This document shows positions 18,462 through 26,799 of a DNA stretch of 64,000 bases, piece after piece. The notes below the pieces were generated by a model. The model was not told the DNA's origin. It made no database searches and worked only from the letters and a program-made list of their open reading frames with translations. Within the stretch, counting starts at the first letter, position 1; each line of letters opens with the position of its first letter. Position numbers and translations under genes: made by a program. Origin of the DNA: Streptomyces sp. NK15101 (GTDB lineage: Bacteria; Actinomycetota; Actinomycetes; Streptomycetales; Streptomycetaceae); assembly GCF_020400725.1 (NCBI RefSeq), contig NZ_JAINVG010000016.1, forward strand, positions 1 to 64,000, in the 5' to 3' direction.

Positions 18462-19370
18462 ATGATCGAAGCGCGGCGGTTGCACATCCTCCGTGCGGTG
18501 GCCGACCACCGCACGGTCACGGCGGCGGCCGCCGCGCTCTACCTCACCCCTTCCGCCGTCTCCCAGCAGCTCGCCGCCCTGGAGCAGGAGACCGGCCACC
18601 GACTGGTGGACCGCAGCGCGCGCGGCGCGCGCCTCACCCCGGCCGGGGAGATCCTGCTCAGCCACGCCAACGCCGTGCTCGCCCAGTTGGAGCGCGCCGA
18701 GGCCGAACTCGCCGCCTACGGCTCCGGCGACGCGGGCACGGTCACGGTCGCCGCGTTCGCCACCGGCATCGGGCTCGTGGTGGCCCCGGCCATCACGTCC
18801 CTCGCCCGCACCGCGCCCGGCATCCGGGTCCGGGTCCGGGACGCGGAGGGCGACGAGAGCCTGCTCATGGTCCTGGACCGGCAGGTGGACGTGGCCGTCG
18901 CCGTCGAGTACCGGGGCGCGCCGGGCGAGGACGACGACCGGCTCACCCGCGTCCCGCTCTACGCCGAGCCGTTCGACGCGGTCCTGCCGCCCGGCCACCC
19001 CCTGGCGGCCGGCGAGCGGGTCGCGCTCGCCGACCTCGCCAAGGACACCTGGATAGGCCAGTCCACCGGCAACCCCTGCCACGACGTGACCGTCCTGGCC
19101 TGCGAGTACGCCGGGTTCGCCCCGCGCTTCGCACACGTCTCCGACGACTTCCGGGCCGTCGCGGCCCTCGCCTCGGCCGCCGCCGGAGTGGCGCTCGTCC
19201 CGCGCTCGGCGCTGCGCGGGATGGATCTCTCCGGCGTCGAGGTCCGCCCCGTGGACGGGGTCGCCCCCACCCGCCGGGTCTTCGCGGCGGTACGGCGCGG
19301 AGCAGGGGAACACCCTCTGATCAGCCCTGTGCTCGCCGCTCTGCGCGGCGCGGCCGCGCCGGAGGACTGA
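18462..19370 (+). CDS. LysR-family transcriptional regulator
   Basis: 302 residues. The N-terminal winged helix (about 1-60) has LHILRAVADHRTVTAAAAAL and TPSAVSQQLAALEQETG, then the LysR substrate-binding domain (about 90-290). Only 26 bases separate it from kbl, so it may be co-transcribed with tdh-kbl or started from within the inverted repeat upstream. A role in controlling threonine catabolism is plausible from position only; the effector cannot be read from the sequence. No Shine-Dalgarno beyond AGGGG immediately before the ATG. Confidence 0.88.
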   Translation: MIEARRLHILRAVADHRTVTAAAAALYLTPSAVSQQLAALEQETGHRLVDRSARGARLTPAGEILLSHANAVLAQLERAEAELAAYGSGDAGTVTVAAFATGIGLVVAPAITSLARTAPGIRVRVRDAEGDESLLMVLDRQVDVAVAVEYRGAPGEDDDRLTRVPLYAEPFDAVLPPGHPLAAGERVALADLAKDTWIGQSTGNPCHDVTVLACEYAGFAPRFAHVSDDFRAVAALASAAAGVALVPRSALRGMDLSGVEVRPVDGVAPTRRVFAAVRRGAGEHPLISPVLAALRGAAAPED

Positions 19371-19435
19371 GCGCGGCGGTCCGCGTCGGCGGGGCGCATG
19401 ATGGAAGGGGCGCCGCTCCCGGGAGGAGGCGGACC

Positions 19436-20338
19436 ATGGCCGTCACCGAAGGCACCGTGTCTTTCCGCGGACACCGCACCTGGTACCGCTCGGTGGGGAA
19501 CGGCCGTGCCGGCCGCCCACCCCTCCTCGTCGTGGCCGGTGGCCCCGGCTGTCCCCACGACTATCTGAACGATCTCGCCGCCCTGTACGAGGAGACCGGC
19601 CGTCAGGTCGTCTTCTACGACCAGATCGGCTGCGGCAGGTCCGACCACCCCGACGACCCCGCTCTCTGGACCATGTCGACCTTCGTCGACGAGCTGGCCG
19701 CGGTCCGCGCCGCCCTCGGTCTGGACCCCGTCCACGTCCTCGGTCACTCCTGGGGCAGCCAGATCGCCCTGGAGTACGTCCTCACCCGCCCCGTGGGCCT
19801 GGCCGGCCTCGTCCTCGCCGGGCCCATCGCCAGCGCCCCCGCCTACCAGGCGGAGACGCGCCGCCTGAAGGACTCCCTGCCCGGGGACGTACGGGAGACC
19901 TTGGACCGGCACGAGGCGGCGGGCACCACCGACGATCCGGAGTACCAGGCCGCGGCCATGGCCTTCCATCAGCGCTGGCTCTGCCGACTCGACCCCTGGC
20001 CCGCGCACCTCGTGCGCTCCTTCACGAGCATCCGTCCCGACGTGTACGAGGCACTGTGGGGCGGTACCGAATGGAACCTGACGGGCAGTCTGAAGGACTG
20101 GGACGTGACGGGACGGCTGGGCGAGATCGACCTGCCGGTCCTCGTCACCTCCGGCCGCCACGACGTGGCCACTCCGGCTCTCGTCCGGCCGCTCGCCGAG
20201 GGCATCCGGGGTGCCGAATGGGTCGTGTTCGAGGAGAGCGCACACATCCCCTCGGCCGAGGAACCCGGGCGGTACCGCCGCGTCCTGGCCGACTTCCTGG
20301 CGGCGGCCGATCCCGCTCCCGTGGCACGGGCGGCCTGA
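19436..20338 (+). CDS. alpha/beta hydrolase, proline iminopeptidase-like (S33)
   Basis: 300 residues from ATG 19436 with GGGAGGAGG upstream. Features: oxyanion HGGP-like VAGGPGCPHDY, nucleophile elbow GHSWGSQIALEY (Ser near 105), acid GRHDVATP and His in ESAHIPSAEEP. The pattern matches the proline-specific peptidase family, whose members release N-terminal proline or hydrolyse amides and esters. There is no signal peptide. It follows the LysR gene by 65 bases on the same strand; no functional link is obvious. Confidence 0.85.
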   Translation: MAVTEGTVSFRGHRTWYRSVGNGRAGRPPLLVVAGGPGCPHDYLNDLAALYEETGRQVVFYDQIGCGRSDHPDDPALWTMSTFVDELAAVRAALGLDPVHVLGHSWGSQIALEYVLTRPVGLAGLVLAGPIASAPAYQAETRRLKDSLPGDVRETLDRHEAAGTTDDPEYQAAAMAFHQRWLCRLDPWPAHLVRSFTSIRPDVYEALWGGTEWNLTGSLKDWDVTGRLGEIDLPVLVTSGRHDVATPALVRPLAEGIRGAEWVVFEESAHIPSAEEPGRYRRVLADFLAAADPAPVARAA

Positions 20339-20358
20339 CCCGCCGCCGAGCACGGCGG

Positions 20359-22167
20359 TCAGTCCGGCGAGCGCGTCCACCCGGCCGCCTCGACGCGGGC
20401 GGCGTCCGCCGGACGGGCCTCGTCGAAGAGCGGCCGCCCGGTGGCGTCGAGCACCCGCACCCCGTCCACGTACACCCCGCGCCCCACGTACCGCTTGTCC
20501 GTCGCGTACCGCCAGCGCAGCCGCACGGGGAAGGCGCCGGGCTCCGGCACCTCGGCCGTGAGCCGGTGCCAGACCCGGCCGGACCAGCCGCCCACCGCCC
20601 CGGCCGGATGCGGCCGCGGGTCCTCTCCCGGGCACACGGTGACGAACGGCACCGGCTCCCAGGCCTGACCGCCGTCCCGGGAGGCCTCCAGGTGCGCGGT
20701 GTCCGGGCCCGGTCCGGTGTCCCACCACAGCGCGCACTCGAAGCGGGCGGCACCGGGGACCGGGGGCAGGGTGAGCGTGCCGGTGGCTCCGCTGTCCATG
20801 CCGGAGAACCATGCCGTACGGCCCCGGGCCGGCCGCACGGGCACGGCCCTGGCCAGCCTGTCCGCCGCGGCGACGCGCGGCGCGGAGCCGGAGCGCCAGG
20901 AGCGCACCGGGTGCACGGAGTTGCCGAGCACGATCAGGAACGCGTCGGTCGTCGGGTCGAGGACGAGGCTGGTGCCGGTGAAGCCGGTGTGCCCGGCCGT
21001 GCGCGGCGTGGCCATGGCGCCCATGTACCAGTGCTGGTGGAGCTCGAAGCCGAGCCCGTGCCCGTGACCGGGGAAGGCGGTGTTGAAGTCGGTGAACATC
21101 AGCCGCACCGACGCGGGGGAGAGGACGCGGGCCCGGCCGTACGCGCCGCCGTTGAGCAGGGTGCGGGCGAGGACCGCCAGGTCCCAGGCGCGGGAGAAGA
21201 CCCCGGCGTGGCCCGCGACGCCGCCGAGGGAGTGGGCGTTCTCGTCGTGGACCTCGCCCCACACCATGCCCCGGTCGAGGCCGGACCAGGGCGGCCGGGC
21301 GTCCTCGGTGGCGGCGATCCCCGGCCGCCAGGAGAGCGGCGGATTGAAACGAGTGCGGTGCATCCCGAGCGGAGCGGTGATCTCGTCGTGGAGCAGGGTG
21401 TCCAGGCCGCGACCGGTGATCTCCTCCAGGATCAGCTGGAGCGAGATCAGATTCAGATCGGAGTAGAGGTACGCGGAGCCCGGCGGGCTCGCCGGGGTCT
21501 CGGCCCACAGCAGCCGCAGCTTCCCCTCCCGCGTCGGTTCCCGGTAGAGCGGGAGCCAGGCCCGGAACCCGGAGGTGTGGGTGAGCAGCTGCCGTACGGT
21601 GACGTCCCGCTTCCCGCCGCCGCCGAACTCCGGCAGGTACGCGGCGGCCTTCTCCTCCAGCTCCAGTGCCCCGCGCTCGATCTGCTGCACCGCCAGGATC
21701 GAGGTGAACAGCTTGGAGACCGACGCCAGGTCGAAGACGGTGTCCTCGGTCATGGGGATCCGCCGCTCGGGCGGCAGCTCGACGCCGGTGTCGGTCTTCT
21801 CGTCGTACGCCGCGTACCGCACGGCCGAGCCGATCGCCCGGTGCAGGGCGACGGTCCCGCCCCGCCCGGCGAGCAGGACGGCGCCCGCGTACCACGGGTG
21901 CGCGGGGGAGGGCGCGAGGAAGCGCTCGGCCTCCGCGACGAGCCCGTCCAGGTGCGGCGCGAGCAGCCCGGCACGCTCGGCCGAGCCGTGCCGCAGCGTG
22001 GTCCGCCGCGCGGCCGGAACCTTTTCGGCCCCCGGTCCCGCCCCCCGCTCGGGGGAGGCCGCCGCTCCCGGCACCGCACCGATCATCAGCGCACCTCCGA
22101 GGGCCAGTAGCCCGCCGCCGAACGCGCGGCGGCCCGGCCCTCCGTCTCGCTTCGCGTCCTCCGTCAC
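20359..22167 (-). CDS. secreted serine beta-lactamase-family hydrolase with C-terminal beta domain
   Basis: 602 residues from the GTG at 22167, preferred over a GTG six bases earlier because GGGAGAGG is then correctly spaced. A Tat-like leader (GRRAFGGGLLALGGALMI) suggests export. The class C beta-lactamase/DD-peptidase fold has SVSK (catalytic Ser-x-x-Lys near 150), YSDLN (Tyr-x-Asn-like) and HTGFTGTS. The last 160 or so residues look like a beta-sandwich adhesion module (WWDTGPGPDTAHLEASRDGG). Substrate may be esters or peptidoglycan stem peptides. It shares a promoter region with the divergent nitronate monooxygenase-like gene. Confidence 0.85.
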   Translation of the reverse strand: MTEDAKRDGGPGRRAFGGGLLALGGALMIGAVPGAAASPERGAGPGAEKVPAARRTTLRHGSAERAGLLAPHLDGLVAEAERFLAPSPAHPWYAGAVLLAGRGGTVALHRAIGSAVRYAAYDEKTDTGVELPPERRIPMTEDTVFDLASVSKLFTSILAVQQIERGALELEEKAAAYLPEFGGGGKRDVTVRQLLTHTSGFRAWLPLYREPTREGKLRLLWAETPASPPGSAYLYSDLNLISLQLILEEITGRGLDTLLHDEITAPLGMHRTRFNPPLSWRPGIAATEDARPPWSGLDRGMVWGEVHDENAHSLGGVAGHAGVFSRAWDLAVLARTLLNGGAYGRARVLSPASVRLMFTDFNTAFPGHGHGLGFELHQHWYMGAMATPRTAGHTGFTGTSLVLDPTTDAFLIVLGNSVHPVRSWRSGSAPRVAAADRLARAVPVRPARGRTAWFSGMDSGATGTLTLPPVPGAARFECALWWDTGPGPDTAHLEASRDGGQAWEPVPFVTVCPGEDPRPHPAGAVGGWSGRVWHRLTAEVPEPGAFPVRLRWRYATDKRYVGRGVYVDGVRVLDATGRPLFDEARPADAARVEAAGWTRSPD

Positions 22168-22221
22168 GCCCACCCTCTCCCACTCGGGGCGGCGGCGGAA
22201 CGCCGACCTGCCGCCCGCAAA

Positions 22222-22245
22222 GAATCTGACGCTGCATCAGAAAAT
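22222..22245. promoter_or_regulatory. shared operator-like element, copy 1
   Basis: AGAATCTGAC, six bases, then TCAGAAAA. The core TCTGA-N7-TCAGA is an inverted repeat. The same element occurs at 43430-43452. Here it lies between the divergent serine hydrolase and nitronate monooxygenase-like genes, about 40 bases before the latter's ATG. Probably a TetR-type operator. Confidence 0.6.
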
Positions 22246-22284
22246 GTCTTCCCTCCGCCGCGCCGCTGCGGCATCCTGCCGCCC

Positions 22285-23397
22285 ATGGAGACGGAGCTGA
22301 GTCGCACACTGGGGATCGAGCACGCCATCTTCGGCTTCACGCCCTTCCCCGCGGTGGCCGCCGCACTCACCAGAGCCGGCGGGTTCGGCGTCCTCGGCGC
22401 GGTCCGCTACACCGCGCCCGACGACCTCGCCCGCGACCTCGACTGGATGCAGGAGCACACCGACGGCCTGCCCTACGGCCTCGACGTCGTGATGCCCGCG
22501 AAGAAGGCGGTCGAAGGCGTCACCGAGGCCGAGATCGAGGCCATGATCCCCGAGGAGCACCGGGCCTTCGTCCGCGCCACCCTCGCCAAGCACGGCGTCC
22601 CCGAACTGGCCGAGGGCGAGGCCTCCGGATGGCGGATCACCGGCTGGATGGAGCAGGTCGCCCGGAGCCAGCTCGACGTGGCCTTCGACTACCCGATCAG
22701 GCTCCTCGCCAACGCCCTCGGATCGCCGCCGCCCGACGTCGTCGCCCGCGCCCACGACCGCGGCGTCCTCGTCGCCGCCCTCGCCGGCAGCGCCCGCCAC
22801 GCCCGCCACCACGCCGACGCCGGCATCGACATCGTCGTCGCCCAGGGGTACGAGGCGGGCGGCCACACCGGCGAGATCGCCTCCATGGTCCTCACCCCCG
22901 AGGTCGTCGACGCCGTCTCCCCGCTGCCCGTGCTCGCCGCCGGCGGCATCGGCAGCGGCGAGCAGATCGCCGCCGGACTCGCCCTCGGCGCCCAGGGCGT
23001 CTGGCTCGGCTCGATCTGGCTCACCACCACCGAGGCCGAGCTGCACTCCCGCGCCCTCACCGACAAGCTGCTCGCGGCCGGCTCCGGCGACACGGTCCGG
23101 TCCCGCGCCCTGACCGGCAAGCCCGCCCGCCAGCTCCGCACCGAGTGGACCGACGCCTGGGACGACCCGGCGGGCCCCGGCCCGCTCCCCATGCCCCTCC
23201 AGGGACTCCTGGTCGCCGAGGCCGTCTCCCGCATCCAGCGGTACGAGGTGGAGCCGCTCCTCGGCACCCCCGTCGGACAGATCGTCGGCCGGATGAACTC
23301 CGAGCGCAGCGTCCAGCAGGTCGTCGACGACCTCACCCGCGGCTTCGAGAAGGCCGTCGACCGCATCAACCGCATCGCCGGACGGAGCGCCCAGTGA
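22285..23397 (+). CDS. nitronate monooxygenase-family FMN enzyme
   Basis: 370 residues, TIM-barrel FMN enzyme of the NMO/2-nitropropane dioxygenase family: LGIEHAIFGFTPFPAVAAA start, RAGGFGVLGAVRY, VVAQGYEAGGHTG (phosphate/active-site loop) and PVLAAGGIGSGEQIAAGLALGAQGVWLGS. In actinobacterial CoA-pathway clusters such proteins often oxidise or reduce CoA intermediates (for example IpdC in steroid ring degradation) rather than nitronates. The stop overlaps the GTG of the acyl-CoA synthetase (GTGA), so the two are translationally coupled. Confidence 0.85.
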   Translation: METELSRTLGIEHAIFGFTPFPAVAAALTRAGGFGVLGAVRYTAPDDLARDLDWMQEHTDGLPYGLDVVMPAKKAVEGVTEAEIEAMIPEEHRAFVRATLAKHGVPELAEGEASGWRITGWMEQVARSQLDVAFDYPIRLLANALGSPPPDVVARAHDRGVLVAALAGSARHARHHADAGIDIVVAQGYEAGGHTGEIASMVLTPEVVDAVSPLPVLAAGGIGSGEQIAAGLALGAQGVWLGSIWLTTTEAELHSRALTDKLLAAGSGDTVRSRALTGKPARQLRTEWTDAWDDPAGPGPLPMPLQGLLVAEAVSRIQRYEVEPLLGTPVGQIVGRMNSERSVQQVVDDLTRGFEKAVDRINRIAGRSAQ

Positions 23398-25016
23398 ACA
23401 ACGGTCCCACCGGAAGCCGGTCCTCCACCGGAAGCCGGCCCCCTGCCGGAAGGCAGACCCCCGCCGGAAGCCAGACCCCCGCCGGATTCTGGGCCCAGGC
23501 CGCCGCCGATCCCGGCCGCACCGTCCTCGTCGCCCCCGACGGCGAGGAGTGGAGCGCCGGCCGGCTGCACGCCGAGGCCAACCGGCTCGTCCACGGACTG
23601 CGCGCCGCCGGACTCGAACGCGGCGACGCGTTCGCCGTCGTCCTGCCCAACGGCCCCGAGTTCTTCACCGCCCATCTCGCCGCCACCCAGGCGGGTTTCT
23701 ACCTCGTCCCCGTCAACCACCACTTCGTCGGCCCCGAGATCGCCTGGATCGTCGCCGACTCCGGCGCCAAGGTCCTGGTGGCGCACGAGCGCTTCGCCGA
23801 GGCGGTCGCCCTCGCCGCCGACGAGGCCGGGCTCGCGCCCACCCACCGGTACGCCGTCGGCACGGTCCCCGGCTTCCGCCCGTACGCCGAACTGCTCGCC
23901 GGGCAGGACGGATCCGCGCCCGCCGACCGCACGCTCGGCTGGGTCATGAACTACACCTCCGGCACCACCGGCCGGCCCCGGGGCATCCGCCGCCCGCTCC
24001 CCGGCAAGCTCCCCGAGGAGACCCATCTCGGCGGCTTCCTCGGCATCTTCGGCATCCGCCCCGCCGACGGCAACGTCCACCTCGTCTGCTCGCCGCTCTA
24101 CCACACCGCCGTGCTCCAGTTCGCGGCCGCCGCCCTGCACATCGGCCACCCGCTCGTCCTCATGGACCGGTGGGCGCCCGAGGAGATGCTCCGGTTGATC
24201 GACCGGTACTCCTGCACCCACACCCACATGGTCCCCACCCAGTTCCACCGCCTGCTCGCCCTCCCCGCGGAGGTACGGGAGCGGTACGACGTCTCCTCCA
24301 TGCGCCACGCCATCCACGGCGCCGCGCCCTGCCCCGAGCACGTCAAGCGGGCGATGATCGACTGGTGGGGCCGGTGCGTCGAGGAGTACTACGCGGCCAG
24401 CGAGGGCGGCGGCGCCTTCGCCACCGCCGAGGAGTGGCTCAAGAAGCCCGGGACCGTCGGCCGGGCCTGGCCCATCAGCGAACTCGCCGTCTTCGACGAC
24501 GACGGGAAACGGCTGCCGCCCGGCGAACTCGGCACCGTCTACCTCAAGATGAACACCGGCGGCTTCCAGTACCACAAGGACGAGGCGAAGACCGCGAAGA
24601 ACCGCATCGGCGACTTCTTCACCGTCGGCGACCTCGGCGTCCTCGACGAGGACGGCTACCTCTTCCTCCGCGACCGCAAGATCGACATGATCATCTCCGG
24701 CGGGGTCAACATCTACCCCGCCGAGATCGAGGCGGCGCTGCTGGCCCACCCCGCCGTCGCGGACGCCGCCGCCTTCGGGATCCCGCACGCCGACTGGGGC
24801 GAGGAGGTCAAGGCGGTCGTCGAGGCGGCCGAGGGGTACGAACCGGGGCCCGCGCTCGCCGCCGAGATCCTGGCCCACTGCGGTGACCGCCTCGCCGGCT
24901 TCAAGCGCCCGAAGTCGGTCGACTTCGTCCCGGCCATGCCCCGCGACCCCAACGGCAAGCTGTACAAGCGCCGTCTCCGCGACCCGTACTGGGAGGGCCG
25001 GGAGCGCCCGCTCTAG
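23394..25016 (+). CDS. acyl-CoA synthetase (AMP-forming)
   Basis: 540 residues from the GTG in the GTGA overlap. ANL-superfamily motifs: P-loop YTSGTTGRPRG, then YYAASEGGG, TVGDLGVLDEDGYLFLRDRK and C-terminal DPNGKLYKRRLRD with the catalytic lysine. It activates a carboxylic acid as an acyl-AMP and transfers it to CoA. The first 27 codons are encoded by an 18-bp tandem repeat and are probably disordered. Coupling with the NMO-like gene suggests the two act on the same acid. Two hairpins follow the stop. Confidence 0.88.
   Translation: MNNGPTGSRSSTGSRPPAGRQTPAGSQTPAGFWAQAAADPGRTVLVAPDGEEWSAGRLHAEANRLVHGLRAAGLERGDAFAVVLPNGPEFFTAHLAATQAGFYLVPVNHHFVGPEIAWIVADSGAKVLVAHERFAEAVALAADEAGLAPTHRYAVGTVPGFRPYAELLAGQDGSAPADRTLGWVMNYTSGTTGRPRGIRRPLPGKLPEETHLGGFLGIFGIRPADGNVHLVCSPLYHTAVLQFAAAALHIGHPLVLMDRWAPEEMLRLIDRYSCTHTHMVPTQFHRLLALPAEVRERYDVSSMRHAIHGAAPCPEHVKRAMIDWWGRCVEEYYAASEGGGAFATAEEWLKKPGTVGRAWPISELAVFDDDGKRLPPGELGTVYLKMNTGGFQYHKDEAKTAKNRIGDFFTVGDLGVLDEDGYLFLRDRKIDMIISGGVNIYPAEIEAALLAHPAVADAAAFGIPHADWGEEVKAVVEAAEGYEPGPALAAEILAHCGDRLAGFKRPKSVDFVPAMPRDPNGKLYKRRLRDPYWEGRERPL
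23408..23487 (+). repeat. 18-bp tandem repeat coding the N-terminus of the acyl-CoA synthetase
   Basis: The nonamer CCGGAAGCC or a near variant recurs at 23410, 23428, 23446, 23464 and 23482, an exact 18-base period. It encodes six-residue units such as TGSRSS, TGSRPP, AGRQTP and AGSQTP. Confidence 0.85.
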
Positions 25017-25040
25017 GGCCCGCCCTCCGGATCGGGCCCT
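25015..25040 (+). terminator. hairpin overlapping the acyl-CoA synthetase stop
   Basis: AGGGCCCG pairs with CGGGCCCT around a ten-base loop, beginning within the TAG stop. Bases 25015-25036 match 6245-6266 at 21 of 22 positions. Confidence 0.65.
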
Positions 25041-25085
25041 GGTCCGCACGCCCTCGGCGCGTGACGGGTGCGGGGTTCGACCCCT

Positions 25086-25115
25086 GCTCTCGCCGAACCC
25101 GGGTTCGGCGAGAGC
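25086..25115. terminator. perfect 30-bp palindrome
   Basis: Fifteen bases (beginning GCTCTCGCC, centre CCCGGG) are followed by their exact reverse complement with no loop. It lies 70 bases downstream of the acyl-CoA synthetase. Most likely a strong bidirectional terminator. The rest of 25017-25429 shows no gene. Confidence 0.65.
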
Positions 25116-25429
25116 GACATCAGGTGTGAAGGTTCGGCGGCTGTGGCCCCGGCCCGCCCGCGACATCCCGACAGCCGGCGACGAGGGGCCGTTCCCGGTC
25201 GCCCGTCCGTGACCCCTTCGGCGCGATCCCGGGCGCACGTGCCCCGCCGCGTGACCTCCGGCACCGCGCGCCGCCGGGCCGGCTCGCGGACGGCGGCCGG
25301 TCCGCCGACTCGCGAGCAGGTCGGTTTCGGATGAACATGTCGAATTGTGGACCGACCTTCGGCACGCCCGGACCCCGTACGCCCCCGCTCGGGCCGGCGG
25401 CCCTCCGCGGCACCCCCTGGAGACCATGG

Positions 25430-25615
25430 ATGTCCGAGCTCATCGCCCTCGGCCACGACGACCTCGCCGCGGCCGCGCCGATGGCCCCGGAGATCACGGA
25501 CGCCGAGTCCACGGCGCCGATGCGGCCGCACGGCGGCACGGTCCTGAAGACCTTTCCCGGCGATCCGGACGAGGGCGATCAGGACGAGCGGAAGCCCGTC
25601 GAGCGGCTCACCGGC
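25430..25615 (+). pseudogene. DUF1269 membrane-protein remnant A
   Basis: The reading MSELIALGHDD matches the start of Streptomyces DUF1269 proteins (MSxLIVxGYDD). It runs directly into their C-terminal end: EITDAESTAPMRPHGGTVLKT, resembling KITEDKFxxxMAPxGGTVLKTSL, then ERLTG. The central part that normally holds the glycine-rich membrane segment (about 100 residues) is missing. The frame continues without a stop into the lipoprotein gene downstream. A second remnant lies at 26452. It could still be translated, but not as a working family member. Confidence 0.55.
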
Positions 25616-25795
25616 GCCCGGCGGCAGCCGGGTAACCCGGATGGCTCTGTCCCTCCCCCGCCGATCGAAAGACACGTCCGTGCACCCCGCGCTCAGTGCC
25701 GCCGCGCTCGCCGAGCCGCGCAGGCTCCGCCCGCACCACCGCCGTCCTGTGCTCCTGACGCCGAGGCGGACCGCATGCCACCGGAAGGACCCCCC

Positions 25796-26437
25796 ATGAA
25801 CACCCCATCGCCCCGCGGGAGCCGGCCGGTCCGCGCCCGAGCGGCGGGAGCCGCCGTCGCCGTCGTCGCGACCGCGCTCGGCGCGGTCGCCCTCGTGTCC
25901 TGCGGCTCGGGCGGGGACGACACCGGCACACCCGCGTTCAGCGAGCGTCCCACGGCGCCCGACACCGCCTCGTTCTCCGGCGAGCACCCCTCCTCCGTCG
26001 CCTCGGCGGCACAGTCGCGGATCGCGTCCGCCCAGGCCTCGGCGTCGTCCGCGGCGGCTTCGGCCTCCGCGCAGGAGGCGTCACGCCAGGCGTCGGTCGG
26101 CGCCGAGGTCGAACGCTCCCGGCAGGCGGCGGAGAACGCTCTGAAGGGCGTCGAGGGCAGAGGGAACGCCCTGAACGAGGTCGGGATGACCGGCAAGCCC
26201 CGGGCCGACACGAACGGCCTGCTCACCGTCGTCGTCACCATCACCAACAAGACGAGCGCGAAAGCGTCCTACGCCGTCCAGGTCGACTTCCTCGACCCGT
26301 CGGGCAAGGTCGTCGAGACCCAGTTCGTCGGCGCCGAAGACCTCACGCCCGGCGAGCGGCGGCAGCCCCTGGTCATCAGCCGACAGCCCCCCGAGCCGGT
26401 GCTCACGCCGCGACTCGCCAAAGCGCAGAGGTACTGA
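25796..26437 (+). CDS. lipoprotein with Ala/Ser-rich coiled coil and FxLYD-like domain
   Basis: 213 residues from ATG 25796, with GGAAGGA six bases upstream. The signal has RPVRARAAGAAVAVVATALG followed by the lipobox LVSC, so the mature protein is lipid-anchored at the outer face of the membrane. Residues about 65-120 are an Ala/Ser/Gln-rich probable coiled coil (RIASAQASASSAAASASAQE). The C-terminus (LTVVVTITNKTSAKASYAVQ ... DLTPGERR) looks like an FxLYD or similar beta-sandwich. Function unknown. It is flanked on both sides by DUF1269 remnants. Confidence 0.8.
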   Translation: MNTPSPRGSRPVRARAAGAAVAVVATALGAVALVSCGSGGDDTGTPAFSERPTAPDTASFSGEHPSSVASAAQSRIASAQASASSAAASASAQEASRQASVGAEVERSRQAAENALKGVEGRGNALNEVGMTGKPRADTNGLLTVVVTITNKTSAKASYAVQVDFLDPSGKVVETQFVGAEDLTPGERRQPLVISRQPPEPVLTPRLAKAQRY

Positions 26438-26451
26438 GAAGGGAGCACCGC

Positions 26452-26636
26452 ATGAGCGAACTCCGCGAGCCCGTTCGGCGACTCCCGTGATCTTGACTTC
26501 CAAGATCACCGAGGACCGGTTCGCCACGGCCGTGGAGCCCTTCGGCGGAACCGTCCTCAAGACCTCCCTCCCGGAGGAGAGCGAGCGGGAGCTCGCCGAG
26601 CGGCTCACCGGTCCCGACTCCGGGGCGACGTTCTGA
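26452..26636 (+). pseudogene. DUF1269 membrane-protein remnant B
   Basis: A short start MSELREPVRRL then TGA (ATG at 26452) is followed in a different frame, from 26502, by KITEDRFATAVEPFGGTVLK and then TSLPEESERELAERLTG, the C-terminal segment of DUF1269 proteins, ending at TGA 26634-26636. As in remnant A, the membrane core is absent. The ATG has AAGGGAG upstream, 15 bases after the lipoprotein stop. This copy is clearly broken by a frameshift and deletion. Confidence 0.65.
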
Positions 26637-26799
26637 CCCCGGGCCGCACCGCCGGCGCCCGGCGCGCGGCGCCGGCCCTCCTGGGCCCGGTCGAACGCAG
26701 GATGTCCGTTCGAGACCCTCGCCGCCTGCGAACGTGGCCTCACCGTGCGGAGGCTGAGCGAAAGGGGTGAAAAGGTCCCTTTGTGGCAGGATGCGGATC

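Noticed and set aside
25331..25795. A 155-codon N-terminal extension of the lipoprotein
   Set aside because: The lipoprotein has its own ribosome site, signal peptide and lipobox at 25796; the upstream frame is a DUF1269 relic merely lacking a stop.
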